A stretch of DNA of 64,000 nt from NCBI RefSeq assembly GCF_030445035.2, contig NC_080680.1, positions 94,989,157 through 95,053,156 on the forward strand. Reading direction: 5' to 3'. This document shows positions 38,846 through 50,634 of this stretch, one piece after another. Every line of letters starts with the position of its first letter. Positions within the stretch are counted from its first letter, which is position 1. The position numbers were made by a program, and so were the translations under genes. Below the pieces are notes generated by a model. That model made no database searches. It was not told the origin of the DNA and saw nothing but the letters and a program-made list of their open reading frames with translations. This DNA is from Dasypus novemcinctus. Lineage: Eukaryota; Chordata; Mammalia; Cingulata; Dasypodidae.

Positions 38846-39676
38846 TGTGTGTCTTTCAATATAAACTGACTCTCTTTTAGAGAGTTTATAATTGGCTCAT
38901 TGTTTTTAAAAATCTATTTTGCCAATTGTTTCCTTCATTGGAGATTTAATCCATTTACATTTAATGTAATTACTGGTAAGGTTGCATTTATTCCTCCCAC
39001 TTTGTTATTCATTTTCTACTTTTTGTTGTCTTTTTTCTTCTATTTGTTTCTTCCTGCCATTTTTTGTTAAATAGATATTTTCTAGTGTACCATTTTAATT
39101 ACCTTGTCATTTGCTTTGCTACCTACTTTTTAGTTATTTCCTTAATGTGTGCCCTGGAGATTCCAATTATCATCTTAATTTATAATAGTGTAGAGTAATA
39201 TCAATTTCATTACTATTGAAAACTTTGTTCTTTTATAGCTCCATGTCCCCTTCCTTTAGGATATTATTATCTCAAATTACATTTTTTACATTTAATTGTC
39301 CCCATGAATATACTTTTATAATTATTGAATTACGCAGTTTTCTTTTAAATAAGATAGTAAAAAGGAAGTTATAAAATACATTTCTAATCTCTTTTGTATT
39401 TACCTATATGCTTACTTATATGGTGCTCTTTTTTCCCTTCATGTAGACTCAGGTTACTTTGTAGTGTCCTCTTATTTCAGCCTGATGGACTCTTTTTAGT
39501 ATTTCTTGTAGTATTACTGTTAGTGATGAGCTCTCCTGGTTTTTATTTATCTGGGAATGTCTTAAATTTTCCTTTATTTTTAAGGGTTAGTTTTGCTGGA
39601 TATAGAATTCTAGTTTAGCAGTCTTTTTCTTTCAGCATTTTGAATATGTCATCCATCTGCTTTCTGGTTTCCATGG

Positions 39677-40354
39677 TGTGGTAGTTTGAGATTATTTTAT
39701 GAATCCCAAAAAGAGATTATGTTTTTTAAACTAATTTATTCCTGTGTTTGTGATACCCTATGATTGCATTACATTTGGTTGAGGGTTCTTTGATTAGATT
39801 ATTTGATAAATAGCTTTAGGGCTTTTCAATGGACTTTGTCAGTAAGGCATGACTCAGGGTGAGTCATTTCCCTCTTGCTGGGTCTGATAAACAGAGACAG
39901 AGAAAGGCAGATAAAGGAAGACAGCATATTTGATCCTGCAATGATAAGAGAAAGGATTCCAGTTTTGCCCACACCTGAGCTGCAAGGAGAGCAGCCCCTG
40001 AGAGGTGCAAAGAGATGAGGCTAAGGGAGAAATGAGCCATATGCCTGATAGCTTACAGCTGAAATTGGGAAGAAAGCAGAGCTGCTGAGACTGAAAGAGG
40101 AGGCCCAGTAAGAGACAGGCCTTATATCAGATTTGTCTGCTGCTGCAGAAGTGTGGAGACCTCAGCAAAGATTGGCAGTCATCTTGCTTCACCACATGGC
40201 AGTTGTCTCTGGTAAGAAAGCACCACTTATTGTATCTAGAGTTGGGCTTTTCATGACCTTGGAACTGTAAGCTTTTATTCCAAATAAATCCCTTTTATAA
40301 ATGCCAAGCCATTTCTGGTACTTTGCATTGGCAGCCCTTTGGCAAACTAAACCA
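39677..40354 (+). mobile_element. MaLR-type solo LTR, target duplication catgg
   Basis: 678 bp, starting tgtggtagtttgagatt and ending ggcaaactaaacca. The duplication catgg is at 39672-39676 and 40355-40359. It has a poly(A) signal (aataaa near 40284). A fossil LTR without internal sequence. Confidence 0.85.
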
Positions 40355-40939
40355 CATGGGTTTTCATGAGAAATAACCTGTTTCTTATTGAGGAGTCCTT
40401 GTACATCAGGAGTTCCTATCCTTTTGATGCTTTCAAGATTTTCTCCTGGTCTTTGGCTTTTAGCTATGTCAATATCATGTGACTAGGTGTGGCTTTCTTT
40501 CAGTGTCTCACTTGGTGTTCACCAAGCATCTTGGATGTATAGATTCATCAAGTTTGGCAATTTTTTTAGTCATGATTTCTTCAAATAGTATTTCTGCCCC
40601 TTTCTCTCTCTCCTCCTCTTCTGGGACTCTCATTATGCATATGTTGGTACATTTGATGATGTATCACATGTTTTAAGGCTCTGAACAATTTTCTTCATTT
40701 TTTTCTTTCTTTTCTTCCGAGTCAATAATCAAAATCAACCTATCTTTAAATTTGCTCATTCTTTCTTCTTCTGCTCAAATATGCTCTTTAGTCCTTCTAG
40801 TAAATTTTTCATTTCAGTTATTGTACTTTTTAACTCCAGAATTTCTATTTGGGTTCTCCTTTTTCATAAATTCTCTTTTTTAATTTTATCTACTTGGTGA
40901 GACATTATTTCCTCTTTTATATTTTTAAGGCATGGTTTC

Positions 40940-41407
40940 TATGGTAGTTTGAGACTGTATGTACCCTGGAAGATCATAGTCTTACAATGAATCCATTCCT
41001 GTGGGTGTGAGCCTACTGTGGGTGGGACCTTTTGATTAGGTTATTTTGGTTAAGGACCTTTGAGTAAGTCACTTCAATTAAGGCACAGGCTGGGTCTTAA
41101 TCTCACTGAAGTCCTTTATAAATGGGATGACTATATAGAGAAACACACAGAAGCAGAAAGAAAGCCATAGAAGCTGAGAGAGGAAGCCAGAAGCTGAAGC
41201 AATGAAACCTGGAAGAGAAGGGAGAGACCAGCATTCATGTGACAGAAGAGTTGTGGTCTTTGGGGAGAGAGCATCACCTGATGATGCTCCTTCATTTGGA
41301 CATTTTTACAATCTCATAACTGTAAGCTTGCAAGCAAATAAATCTCCATTGTAAAAGCCAAACAATTTCTGGTATATTGCATTTTGTCAGACTAACAAAC
41401 TCAACCA
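40940..41407 (+). mobile_element. MaLR-type solo LTR, target duplication gtttc
   Basis: 468 bp, related to the LTR at 39677 (tggtagtttgagactgtatg ... ggtatattgcattttgtcag). The duplication gtttc is at 40935-40939 and 41408-41412. Confidence 0.8.
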
Positions 41408-41507
41408 GTTTCCTTTAGTTTTTTGAACATATTTCAAAAAACTGATTTAAAGTCTTTAATAAATCCATTATGGGTTCTTTAGGGACATTTTCTGTTGGTT
41501 GCTTTTT

Positions 41508-44500
41508 TTTTTTTTGTATTTAGTAGCTATATTTCTTATTTACTGAACTGCCTTTTTTCATTTAAAAATTATTGAAGTATATCCCTCACACATAAACATA
41601 CATAAACAATAAGTGTATAGTAATAGTTGGGAACTTACAAAACAAACATACATAGTATCATACAGGACTCTCATAACTCACCCTACCAACAATACCTTGC
41701 ATCATTGTTAAACATTTTAAACTAATGATTAAAGAGCATTGTCAAAATATTACTACTAACCAAAATATTTTCCCTAACCCACCCTATTATTATCTTTATA
41801 TCATTTATATATGAACAAACATAAACAATAAGTATACAGTAAAAGTTGTGGACTTACAAAGCAAACATGCATAACATTATACAGGGGTCCTATACATCAA
41901 CCCTCCACCAACGCCTTGCATTGTTGTGAGAAATTTGTTACAGATTATGAAAGAATATTGTCAAAATCTTGCTACTAATTATAGTCCTTATCTTACATTT
42001 GGTGTATTTCCCTCCCCCCCAATCTACCCCATTCTTATATTTTTTACATATATGTATTTACTTATTGTCTTTTTAAATAAAGATACATAGAGCACAAAAA
42101 AGTGTAACATTAAAAAGTATAAGAGGTTCCCATATACCCCTCACCTCACTTTATTCCTCACCTCCCACATTAACAACCTCTTTCATCATTGTGGCACATT
42201 AATTGCATTTTACATATATTTTTTTATGACAGAAATTGTAAACTTATAAAACAATCATGCACATGTGCAGAATTCCCAAACAACATCCACCTATCAACAC
42301 ACCAAACTGTGGTAGAACATTTGTTACAGATAAAATAATATCATCTGACTGTTACCACATCCATAGTGTACCTTTGGCACATATTCTCCATACTGCCCCA
42401 TTATTAACACAGTATGTCTTCAGCATAGATGCAAGCATATTACACTGTTCTGATTAACCACAGTCCATATGTCACTCTGGTTGTGCTATTCCCATGTTTC
42501 TCCACATTCCCACCACCTGCAGTAGTGATTCACATTTGCTCTAGCTCACAAAGGACACTCTTGCTTCTGTACCATCAACCGCAATTCTCATCCACCTCTT
42601 GGTTTACTGTGATATTCAGTTCTTAGATTATTCTCTAGCATTCTGTCAATTGGCATTTACATATCTAGACTACCATTTTCAGCCACATCCTCATTTATAA
42701 ATTAGCTGTTATTCACTATTTGTTACCAATTACTTCATACATTTCCACACTTTTACATTAAAGCTAGTTAAAACTTCTACATACATTAAATATGAGTTGT
42801 CCATCTCAGTCCTCCTCTTATCCCCTTTAAGAATCCACCATCTACTACCAGGGCTTGAAGGTATTTTCCTACAATTTCTTCTAGAAGTTTTATGGTTCTT
42901 GCTTTTATATTTAGGTTTTTGATCCATTTTGAGTTAATTTTTGGATAAAGTGTGAGATAGGGGTCTTCTTTCCTTCTTTTGGCTATGGATATCCAGTTCT
43001 TTCATCACAATTTGTTGAAAGGACTGTTCTGCCTGAGCTGTGTGGGTTTGATAGGCTAGTCAAAAGTCACTTGACCATACATGCGAGGGTCTGTTTTTGA
43101 ACCATCAATTTGGTTCCATTGGTCTATGTGTCTGTCTTTATGCCAGTACCATGTTGTTTTTACCACTATAGGTAGGTAATGTAATTCAAAATCCGGAGAT
43201 GAGAGTTTGCTTTTCCTTTTTAAGATGTTTCTGGCTATTCAGATACCCTTTCAAATAATTTTGATAATCATGTTATCAATAAAAAAAGTTGGTGGAATTT
43301 TATTGGGATTGCATTGAATCTGTATAACAATTTGTGTAGAATTGATATCTTTATGACATTTATCTTCCAATCCATGAGCATGGAATGCTCTTTCAGTTAG
43401 TAAGGCCTTTTTTGATTTCTTTTGACACTGAGTTGCAGTATTCTGAATACAAGCGCTTTACATCATTGGTTGAGTTTATTGCTATCTGAGTTTTATGTGT
43501 CATATTTTATTTTCCCCACTCTTTTGACACATTTGGTTACTTTTATTGATATATCTTCATTTCTAGACTCTCTTCCAGGCCTTTCTCCCCTGCACACCCT
43601 TTAGCATTTCCTGAAAATCTGGTCTCTTGGTTAGAAATTCTCTCAGTTTCTGTTTATCTGTGAATACTCTTATCTTCCTGTTTCTTGGTGTAGATTGTAG
43701 TTTTTTGTTGGTGTCTTGGCATCTGGCTTACTAGAGTATTTATTCTGGTTTAGTTTAGGGCTTTCTGCCCTTTCTCTCTTGTTGGTTGTGCAATAAGAGC
43801 CAAGGATGTAATTGGTGCTATGAGTGGTGGAGGCTCAAGCTTCCCTCATTGCCCCCAGGACTGATGAAGGTTCTCCCAACTTTCTTCTTTCCCTGGGTTA
43901 GGACAGAGTCACAACTGTGTGGAGTAATCCAAGTTGTGCAGGACAAGACTCTAGTTGCCCAGAGAGAATGATGAGGCTTCACACCCCTTTCTCCCTTGCC
44001 TGGGGCATGGGTGGAGCTGCAGGTGTGGGCAACAATCTATGCAGTGCAGGTCCAAGATGACCACAGTTGCCCTGGTTGACTTCAGATTATTCAGTCTGTG
44101 CCAGCCAAAGATACCTGCAGTTATCTGGATAGGCTGATGCAGGGCCCACCAGCTTCTTCCCTGCCACAGATAGGGCTGAAGCCTAGGCTAGGGCTGCAGG
44201 CCCATCTGGGTGAAAGAAACTGGTTCCTACCATCACTGTGATTTTCAGTCCTGGCTTCCCCTCAGGCTGGGGGTGGAGTCCAAATGGCGGCTCCTGGCCT
44301 CCTTCCAACTTAGATTCACACCCTAGCTGTTCCTAGGGTTATACCCTAGCCATCTGAGTCTACTAATCAGTAGCCAAAATCAGTGGCCAACCATCTTCTC
44401 CTCCCCAGTTTTTGAAAAATGAAGCTTCCAATTCCTGCCACAGAATAGCTCCTGGGGCAGCTTGCACTGCCAAAGTAGGGCAATCACTGGCTTTCGTGGC

Positions 44501-45081
44501 TTGGCTGGTATTTTCCCAGAGAGGCTGGCACAAGTTCCCCAGCTTCCTTCCTCCCACAGGTGGGGCTGGGGCTTAGGCTAGACCTGCAACCTGACCTAGG
44601 TGGAAAGAAGTTGGTCCCTACCAGCACTGTGATTTTCAGTCCTCCCTGCTTCACCTTGTGCCAGGCACAGAGTTAAGATGGTGACTACTGGCTTTTTTTC
44701 TGTTCTCAGGATTATACTTTAGACCACTGAATTTACTCATCAGTAGCTGAAGTTGGTGCCCAACCAGCTCTTCTTTCCCCATTTTTGGGAAGTGGAGCTT
44801 TCAATTCCAGCTGCAGAACCGCTCCTGAGGTGACTTGTGTCTCCAGTTGTGGATGGGCATGGACCTCCATGGTGTGGAGTGCTCTACTTATGAATCTTCT
44901 CTGCAGATGGACAGTCGCCTCCTTCCATTCCTTCAAGGATGTGGCAGGGTGTGCTTCTGGTCTCCTGGAGCCCCCAAACAGGTGGCTCAGCTAGCTCCAG
45001 ATAGCTCTGGGTATTTACGAATTGCCCTGTAGCAGGAGCTGACTCTAGGAGCTCCTTACTCTGATGCCATCTTGCTGGTTT
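41508..45081 (-). mobile_element. Internally deleted Xenarthran L1 derivative with 5'UTR and target duplication
   Basis: 3.6 kb antisense L1. T-run at 41503-41515, modular 3'UTR at 41555-42780, truncated ORF2 (minus strand reads VGKYLQALVVDGGFLKG near 42870-42830), further ORF2 to about 43485, inter-ORF/ORF1 tail to about 43660, then a jump into the 5'UTR (43680-45081), whose start reads accagcaagatggcatcaga. The near-identical flanks ctgttggttgcttttt (41492) and ctgttgattgcttttt (45085) mark it as a single insertion. RT core and C-terminal zinc knuckle are absent, so it was mobilised in trans or decayed later. Confidence 0.8.
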
Positions 45082-45604
45082 TTCCTGTTGATTGCTTTTT
45101 ATCCTGTTTATGAGTCATAGTTTCTTGTTTCTCTGAATGTCATATATTTTTATATATAACTGGACCTTTTAAATAATATCATGAGACAATTCTGTAAGTT
45201 AAATTATCCTCCCTCTCCAGGGTTTGTTTTTGCTGATACCTCTTGTAGCTGTTTATTTTTCTTTGTTTATTGACTTTCTGAATTTTCTGTAAAGTTTATA
45301 TTCTTCATTTTGAGTGGCCACTGAGGCCTCTCTTCAGTTATCTTAGTGGTAAGCTAATGATTGGGCAAAATTTCCTTAGATTTTGGAACTAATAATTCAA
45401 TCTTTGCTAAGGGGTTCTGTGTGCATGTTGGGGCACATCTTCAACACTCAGCCAGACAGGTTACAACCCTGTCAACCTTCACTTCCTGCTTGTGCAGAGT
45501 CTCCAGGTCAACTAGACATTAGAGTTTTCTCAGGTCTTTCCTGAAAATGGGCACAGCCATGAGTATGCTCCCAATCCTATGCATGCACATGCTCTATATA
45601 GTCC

Positions 45605-46405
45605 TAAGATGGAGTTGGACTCAGATATGACCTTTCTATACATGCGTCTTCTGTTATTTTTATGAGACCTGTGGTTGGAGCTGGGGTTGGTGTATACTCA
45701 GGAGACCTGAATCTCTGGACCTTCCATGTGACAGCCAGGCCCTGAGCCTCAGCAGACTTGCAAACCCTACCAAATGGTTTATTGGACTTATCCTGGCCAG
45801 TGAACAGGGAGGTGAAGAAGGTCAACCACCACACCAGGGAGCCAAGAGTGCCTACAACTGCAAGTAGGAGAATTGCATCCATCATCCATGTGGAATCTAA
45901 ATCCCCTCTTGACAGAGAGGGGGAGTGGACATCACAATCCTAGGGTCCACAGGATGGAGGAATAGAGTATGGATTACTGTGGACTTAATGATATTCTACT
46001 ATGGAAGTATTGTGATTAGTAATGGAAGAAATTGTAGCATTGATGTGGAGAAAGTGGCCACGCTAGCTGCTGAGGGTAGGGAGAGGGAAGAAGAGCTATG
46101 ATGTGGGGGAATTTTCAAGACTTGGAATTGTCCTGGGTGGTACCACAGGGAGAGATACTGGACATTGTATGACCTGGCATGTTCCACTGGCTGGACTGGG
46201 GGAGAGTGTAAACTACAATGTCAACCACTATCCATGTGGTACAGCAGTGCTCCAAAATGTATTCACCAAATGCAATGAATGTGCCATGATGATGAAGTTG
46301 TTGATATGGGAGGAGTGGGGTGAGGGGGTGAACTATATGGGGTATATGGGACCTCATATTTGTTGAATGTAACATTTAAAAAAAATAAAGAAGAAGAAGA
46401 AGAAA
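45605..46405 (+). mobile_element. L1 3' end (long 3'UTR type), sense
   Basis: About 0.8 kb, matching 54390-55213: gatggagttggactcagata, then ggtgaagaaggtcaaccacc, then agaaagtggccacgctagct, ending in A/G-rich gaagaagaag. It interrupts the 5'UTR of the ancient L1M and lies in the opposite orientation to it. Confidence 0.85.
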
Positions 46406-47039
46406 AGAATATCTCAGAATTTTTCAAAGCCCTTATGGATGTCTCATTCCCTCACTTTTTCTTTAAGTTTTTTTGGTTAGCCCACCATTTGACCTAGCTG
46501 CGATCCACCAGTTGAGATAGCCAGGCAGTTAAACAATTGTCTTTAAACATTTTTGACAAAAGTCCTCAGGGAAAAGACTTTTGCACTGGGCAAGCTGCAA
46601 GTCATGTCAAATAAAGACAGCCTTGCAAGTGATGTCTTCTAGGGAACTACCAGACAGATAAAATAATGACAGTTCTCCAGAAAGAGGCTTCAAAGGTGCT
46701 TGACATGATTCTGTCTACCCTGGATTCCAGGCTGCTGGTTTTCACTGTGATTAGGAGCTGTTCCTTTTAGAACAGCTTTTAGAGCTACCACAGAGTTGGA
46801 GAGAGTAGTATTTGAATAAGGCAAGTTAAAACACCACAAAGCTCCCTCTTCTTACTGAAATTCAGTTATTTTTCTTGAATAAATACTCTGTATTATTAAA
46901 TGCCTCTGATTAATTTCCAGAGTTCTGAAAAAATTTATTCTGAAAAAAATTTCCAGTTTTCTTGTTGGAGTTTTGGAGAAGATAATTTTCTAAGGTCTTT
47001 ACCTTGCATTTTCAATGATGTAACCCCTCACTGTCTTCT

Positions 47040-47798
47040 ATTTATTCTTATATCAATTAAGAAATTTATTGTAGTAACATGCATACAACTCAAAATTTCC
47101 CTTTGAACCACTTTCGAGTGTTCAATTCAATGATATTAATTGCATTCACAATACTGTGCAACCATTACCAAAATTCAATACCAAAAGTTTTTCATCACCT
47201 CCAACAGAAACTCTACACATTAAGCAATAACTCATCCCCCCTTTACGTCACTCCTTGACCTCTGGTAACCTGTAATCTGCTGTCTCTATGAATTTGCTTA
47301 TTCTAGGTATTTCATATTCAAGATCATAAAGCCTTTATATTTTTGTGTCTGGCTTATTTCATTCAACATGATATTATCAAAGTTCATCCATGTTGTAGCT
47401 TGTATCAATACTTCATTCCTTTTTATGGCTGAATAATATTTCACTTTGTGTATATGCCACATTTTTTAATCATCTGTTATGGATACTTGGGTTGCTTCCA
47501 TCTTTTGGTTACATAATGTTAGAATATGAATAGAACATAGAATAATGTTTCTATGAACATTTGGTGAAGAAGTATTAGCTTGAGCCCCTGCTTTCAGTTT
47601 TTCTTTTTTTTGTATATATCAAGAAGTGGGATTGCCACATCATATGGTAATTCTACGTTCAGCAACCAGACTGATTTTCCCCAGTAGGTGCATCATTTTA
47701 CAATTCCACCAGCAAGGCATAAGGACTCTACTTTCTCTGCATCCTCACCAAAACTTATATTATTATTTTTTAATAATAGTCATCCTAGTGATGTTTCT
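47040..47798 (-). mobile_element. Old L1M/HAL1-like 3' region, antisense
   Basis: Typical order: caatactgtgcaaccattac, ctccaacagaaactctacac, gtctctatgaatttgcttat, ttcatccatgttgtagctt, gggttgcttccatcttttgg, agaagtgggattgccacatc. Non-coding. Confidence 0.8.
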
Positions 47799-47912
47799 GT
47801 GTCTCAATATACTCATATGAAAAATGGATCACTGGGCAGCTCTCAGGACTAAATGAGATAATGTATTAAAGCACCCAGAGGAATGCCTGGTACATTGCAA
47901 GCATCCCCCAAC
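47799..47912 (+). mobile_element. MIR SINE relic
   Basis: gtgtctcaatatactcatat, then aggactaaatgagataatgt, then aatgcctggtacattgcaag: the 3' half of a MIR. Confidence 0.65.
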
Positions 47913-48174
47913 CACTTGTTATTATAAAAATATATTTTTATTGGTTATGATATTCCAAGCACTAAGAATCCAAGTGAAGTGACCCATAAAAAGTCAAATA
48001 GCTAGCACAAGGCATCACAAGAATTTGGACCATGGCCTTCTGATTGTGTTATCCCTTTCTAAATAGGTCCACTCATTCTTACCTCCATATCTTTTTTTAA
48101 GCTGTTGTCATTGACTGCAATGCCCTTCCTACTCCCACATCTCCCATTGGAATCCTGCATACCATTTTGAATTT

Positions 48175-48570
48175 TTAACAGTTTTATTGGACTATTCACA
48201 TACCAAATAATTCACTTGCTTAAAGGTTTTTAGTGAATTCACAGAGTTGTGCAGTCATCATCACTACTGAATTTTAGAACATTTCATCTCCTCTAAAAGA
48301 AATCCTGTACCCATTTGTAGTCACTGCCTTTACTTCCCAGCCCCAGACTGTGGCAACTGCTAAACTACTTTCTGTCTGTATACATTCCTCTTCTTTTCTA
48401 TAAATGGAGTCATACAGTATATGGTCACTTGTGACGAGCTTATTTTACTTACCACACTATTTTTAAGGTTTACCCATTTTGTTGCATGTATCACTTCTCT
48501 ACTTCTTTTTATTGCAAACACTGTTTCGTTATATGTAGGTAACCCATTATATTTATCCATTCATCAGTTG
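48175..48570 (-). mobile_element. Old L1M/HAL1-like 3' region, second copy, antisense
   Basis: A second, more diverged copy of the type at 47040 (gttttattggactattcaca, gttgtgcagtcatcatcact, tctgtctgtatacattcctc, ctataaatggagtcatacag). Confidence 0.65.
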
Positions 48571-48589
48571 ACAGCAAGTTGTCTTGTTT

Positions 48590-48700
48590 TTGCTTTTTGG
48601 AGTCCTGCCTACCTTTGACATTCAAGCTCAATTTTTCTTTATCAAGAAGCCTTCCCCAGCACACAGTCCACTGCTCCTGTGCACATGCATGCACCCCTCA
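48590..48700 (+). mobile_element. L2 relic (probable)
   Basis: cattcaagctcaatttttct followed by agaagccttccccagcacac resembles the 3' region of L2. Short. Confidence 0.4.
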
Positions 48701-48839
48701 CCCTCACAAACATAGATGTGATCTCCATCTTCCTGAGCCCCCAGAGTGTACTCATTTTACTAAATGCAACCAAAGCAGGCTGTTTTATAATTATTTGTAT
48801 AAAAATGTGGTTTTCCGTTTAGTGAGCTATTGTTATTAG

Positions 48840-49960
48840 AATGGGTAAAGGAAAATAATATTCCACTTTTCATTTGACTCTTGACTCCCTTCTTCCTTCT
48901 ACCCACCAAAAAGTATTGTTAAATTTCTAGGTAGGGAAGCCCTGTGTTCTCCAAATACATGAGCCCCCAAGCCCATGTTCCCTGAACCCCCACAACCCAC
49001 ATTTTCACAGACGCATGTACCCCGAGGCCACATTCTCCCCGGCCTCTGTTTTTCCCAAATCCAGCACTCTCAGAAATCTGGCATTGTCCTAGCTCTCAGG
49101 TCTTGGACTAACTCCAGGAATGGGAGGGTTTAGGTGGGAGGTGCAGAGGGACCCAAGGAGTGTGGGTTCAATTTTCTGGTGCCCCCCTTTTATTGAGTTT
49201 GGAGGAGCATGCCAGCTGACTTGGAGAGAGACTTGGAAGAGAGGAGAGGCAAATCTGCTGAGAGAGCCTGATTTACCTATAAACCCTGGGATAGGAAACT
49301 TGGTCTGGGAGAAGGTGGAGTCAGAAAATTAAGTAGCCCCCCTGTAGCACTCCTAAGTGAGAGGGACAATAGGTCATGCTTTGCAGGCTTCCAATAGCAT
49401 ATTTAGCGTTCCTGGCAAGAGGTGGGTGCTCTCTCTCAAGAAATTAAGAGACATTGTTTTCTGAGGTGAGTTGGCTCACCAGGGACCCATTTGAATCTCC
49501 TACATGAGCCCTCACACAGCCTTCCTGCTGCCCTGGGAGAGGGAAGTAAGGAAGGGAGAAAGGGGGAAGGTCAGACTCCTAAGCAGTTTATTCAGTTGCA
49601 AAGAGGATTCTTTGCTTCAGGCCTTGTCTGGTCTTCTTAGTTGGTTTGTTTTCTTGTTTTTCCTTCCTCTTCATCCCTCCACAATCCCTTTTTTCCTTTC
49701 TCTTTTTCTTACTTTCTTCTTTTTTTTTTTTCATCTTTTTTTATATTAGGTACTGCAGGCAACATTTCTTTTATGCTGTGCTTCCTCATCATAATTTCCT
49801 TTTTCCTGTGTGTACTGATTTTGGCTACCAATGCTATCCCATTTCTTTTACATCTTTTGGCCCTCCATCATTTATGTTTCTCTTAGATTCCACCTCTCTT
49901 TGTTAACCCCCAATATTTCTGACCTTTTATCTCTAATGCCTCTATTCTGTTTTCTGTCTT
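48840..49960. other. Unique sequence with a pyrimidine-rich tract
   Basis: No gene is recognised. 49630-49750 is strongly C/T-rich. A 70-codon frame at 49120-49332 has no support. Confidence 0.4.
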
Positions 49961-49974
49961 TCATTCACTCTTTA

Positions 49975-50394
49975 ATTTTTTTTTTAAAGATTTATTTATT
50001 TATTTCTCTCCCTTTTCCCCCTACCCTGGTTGTCTGTTCTCTCTGTCTATTTTGCTGCATCTTCTTTGTCCTCTTCTGTTGTTGTCAGCGTCATGGGAAT
50101 CTGTGTTTCTTTTTGTTGTATCATCTTGTTGTGTCAGCTTTCCGTGTATGCAGCCCCATTCCTAGGCAGGTTGCACTTTCTTTCGCACTGGGCGGCTCTC
50201 CTTACAGGGCGCACTCCTTTGCACATGGGACTCCCCTACGCGGGGGGCACCCCTGAGTGACAGGACATGCTCCTTGCATGCATCACCACTGCACATGGGC
50301 CAGCTCCACACGGGTCAAAGAGGCCTGGGGTTTGAACCGCGGACCTTCCATGTGGTAGACGGACACCCTAACCACTGGGCCAAGTCTGCTGCCT
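49975..50394 (-). mobile_element. DAS-type SINE (type I), target duplication attcactcttta
   Basis: The 12-bp duplication attcactcttta is at 49963-49974 and 50395-50406. Confidence 0.9.
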
Positions 50395-50406
50395 ATTCAC
50401 TCTTTA

Positions 50407-50630
50407 TATTATTGCCTTTTCTTTTTCTCTTTCTCTTTCTCCTGACCACACTGGCTTTTTAATTCATACTATATTCTCCCCATATTCAGTTTACAATCTC
50501 AATATAGGTACTCCACTTTTCTATGGTTATAACTATACATAACTTACATGAGTTCAATATCCATTCTCCTAGCTCTCACCTGGTTCTTCTGCTAACATTC
50601 ACTATCAATACTACTATTAGTCAAAATTTT
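50407..50630. other. Short interval before the sense L1, nothing recognised
   Basis: Mixed AT-rich sequence. It may be unrelated flank of the L1. Confidence 0.35.
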
Positions 50631-50634
50631 ACTC

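Larger units (their letters stand above)
31700..47035 (-). mobile_element. Ancient L1M, near full length in order, broken up by seven insertions
   Basis: The L1M's own segments, antisense, are about 31700-33268, 34149-34605, 36695-36841, 38859-39671, 40360-40934, 41413-41490, 45100-45604 and 46406-47035, some 4.6 kb in total. They run in order from the 3' region and ORF2 through the endonuclease part, inter-ORF and ORF1 to the 5'UTR. Continuity across each insertion can be read (for example the endonuclease segment around 34600/36695 and ORF1 around 39671/40360). Part of ORF2 is missing near 32210. It is fully decayed. Confidence 0.75.

Noticed and set aside
45605-46375. Open frames in both directions resembling a conserved protein across several loci (15.8, 34.7, 46.1, 54.9 kb)
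   Set aside because: The similarity is nucleotide-level between L1 3'UTR copies, and the frames differ and are broken from copy to copy.
49640-49910. Phe/Leu-rich frames resembling membrane proteins
   Set aside because: Translations of a C/T-rich tract in three frames; low complexity.
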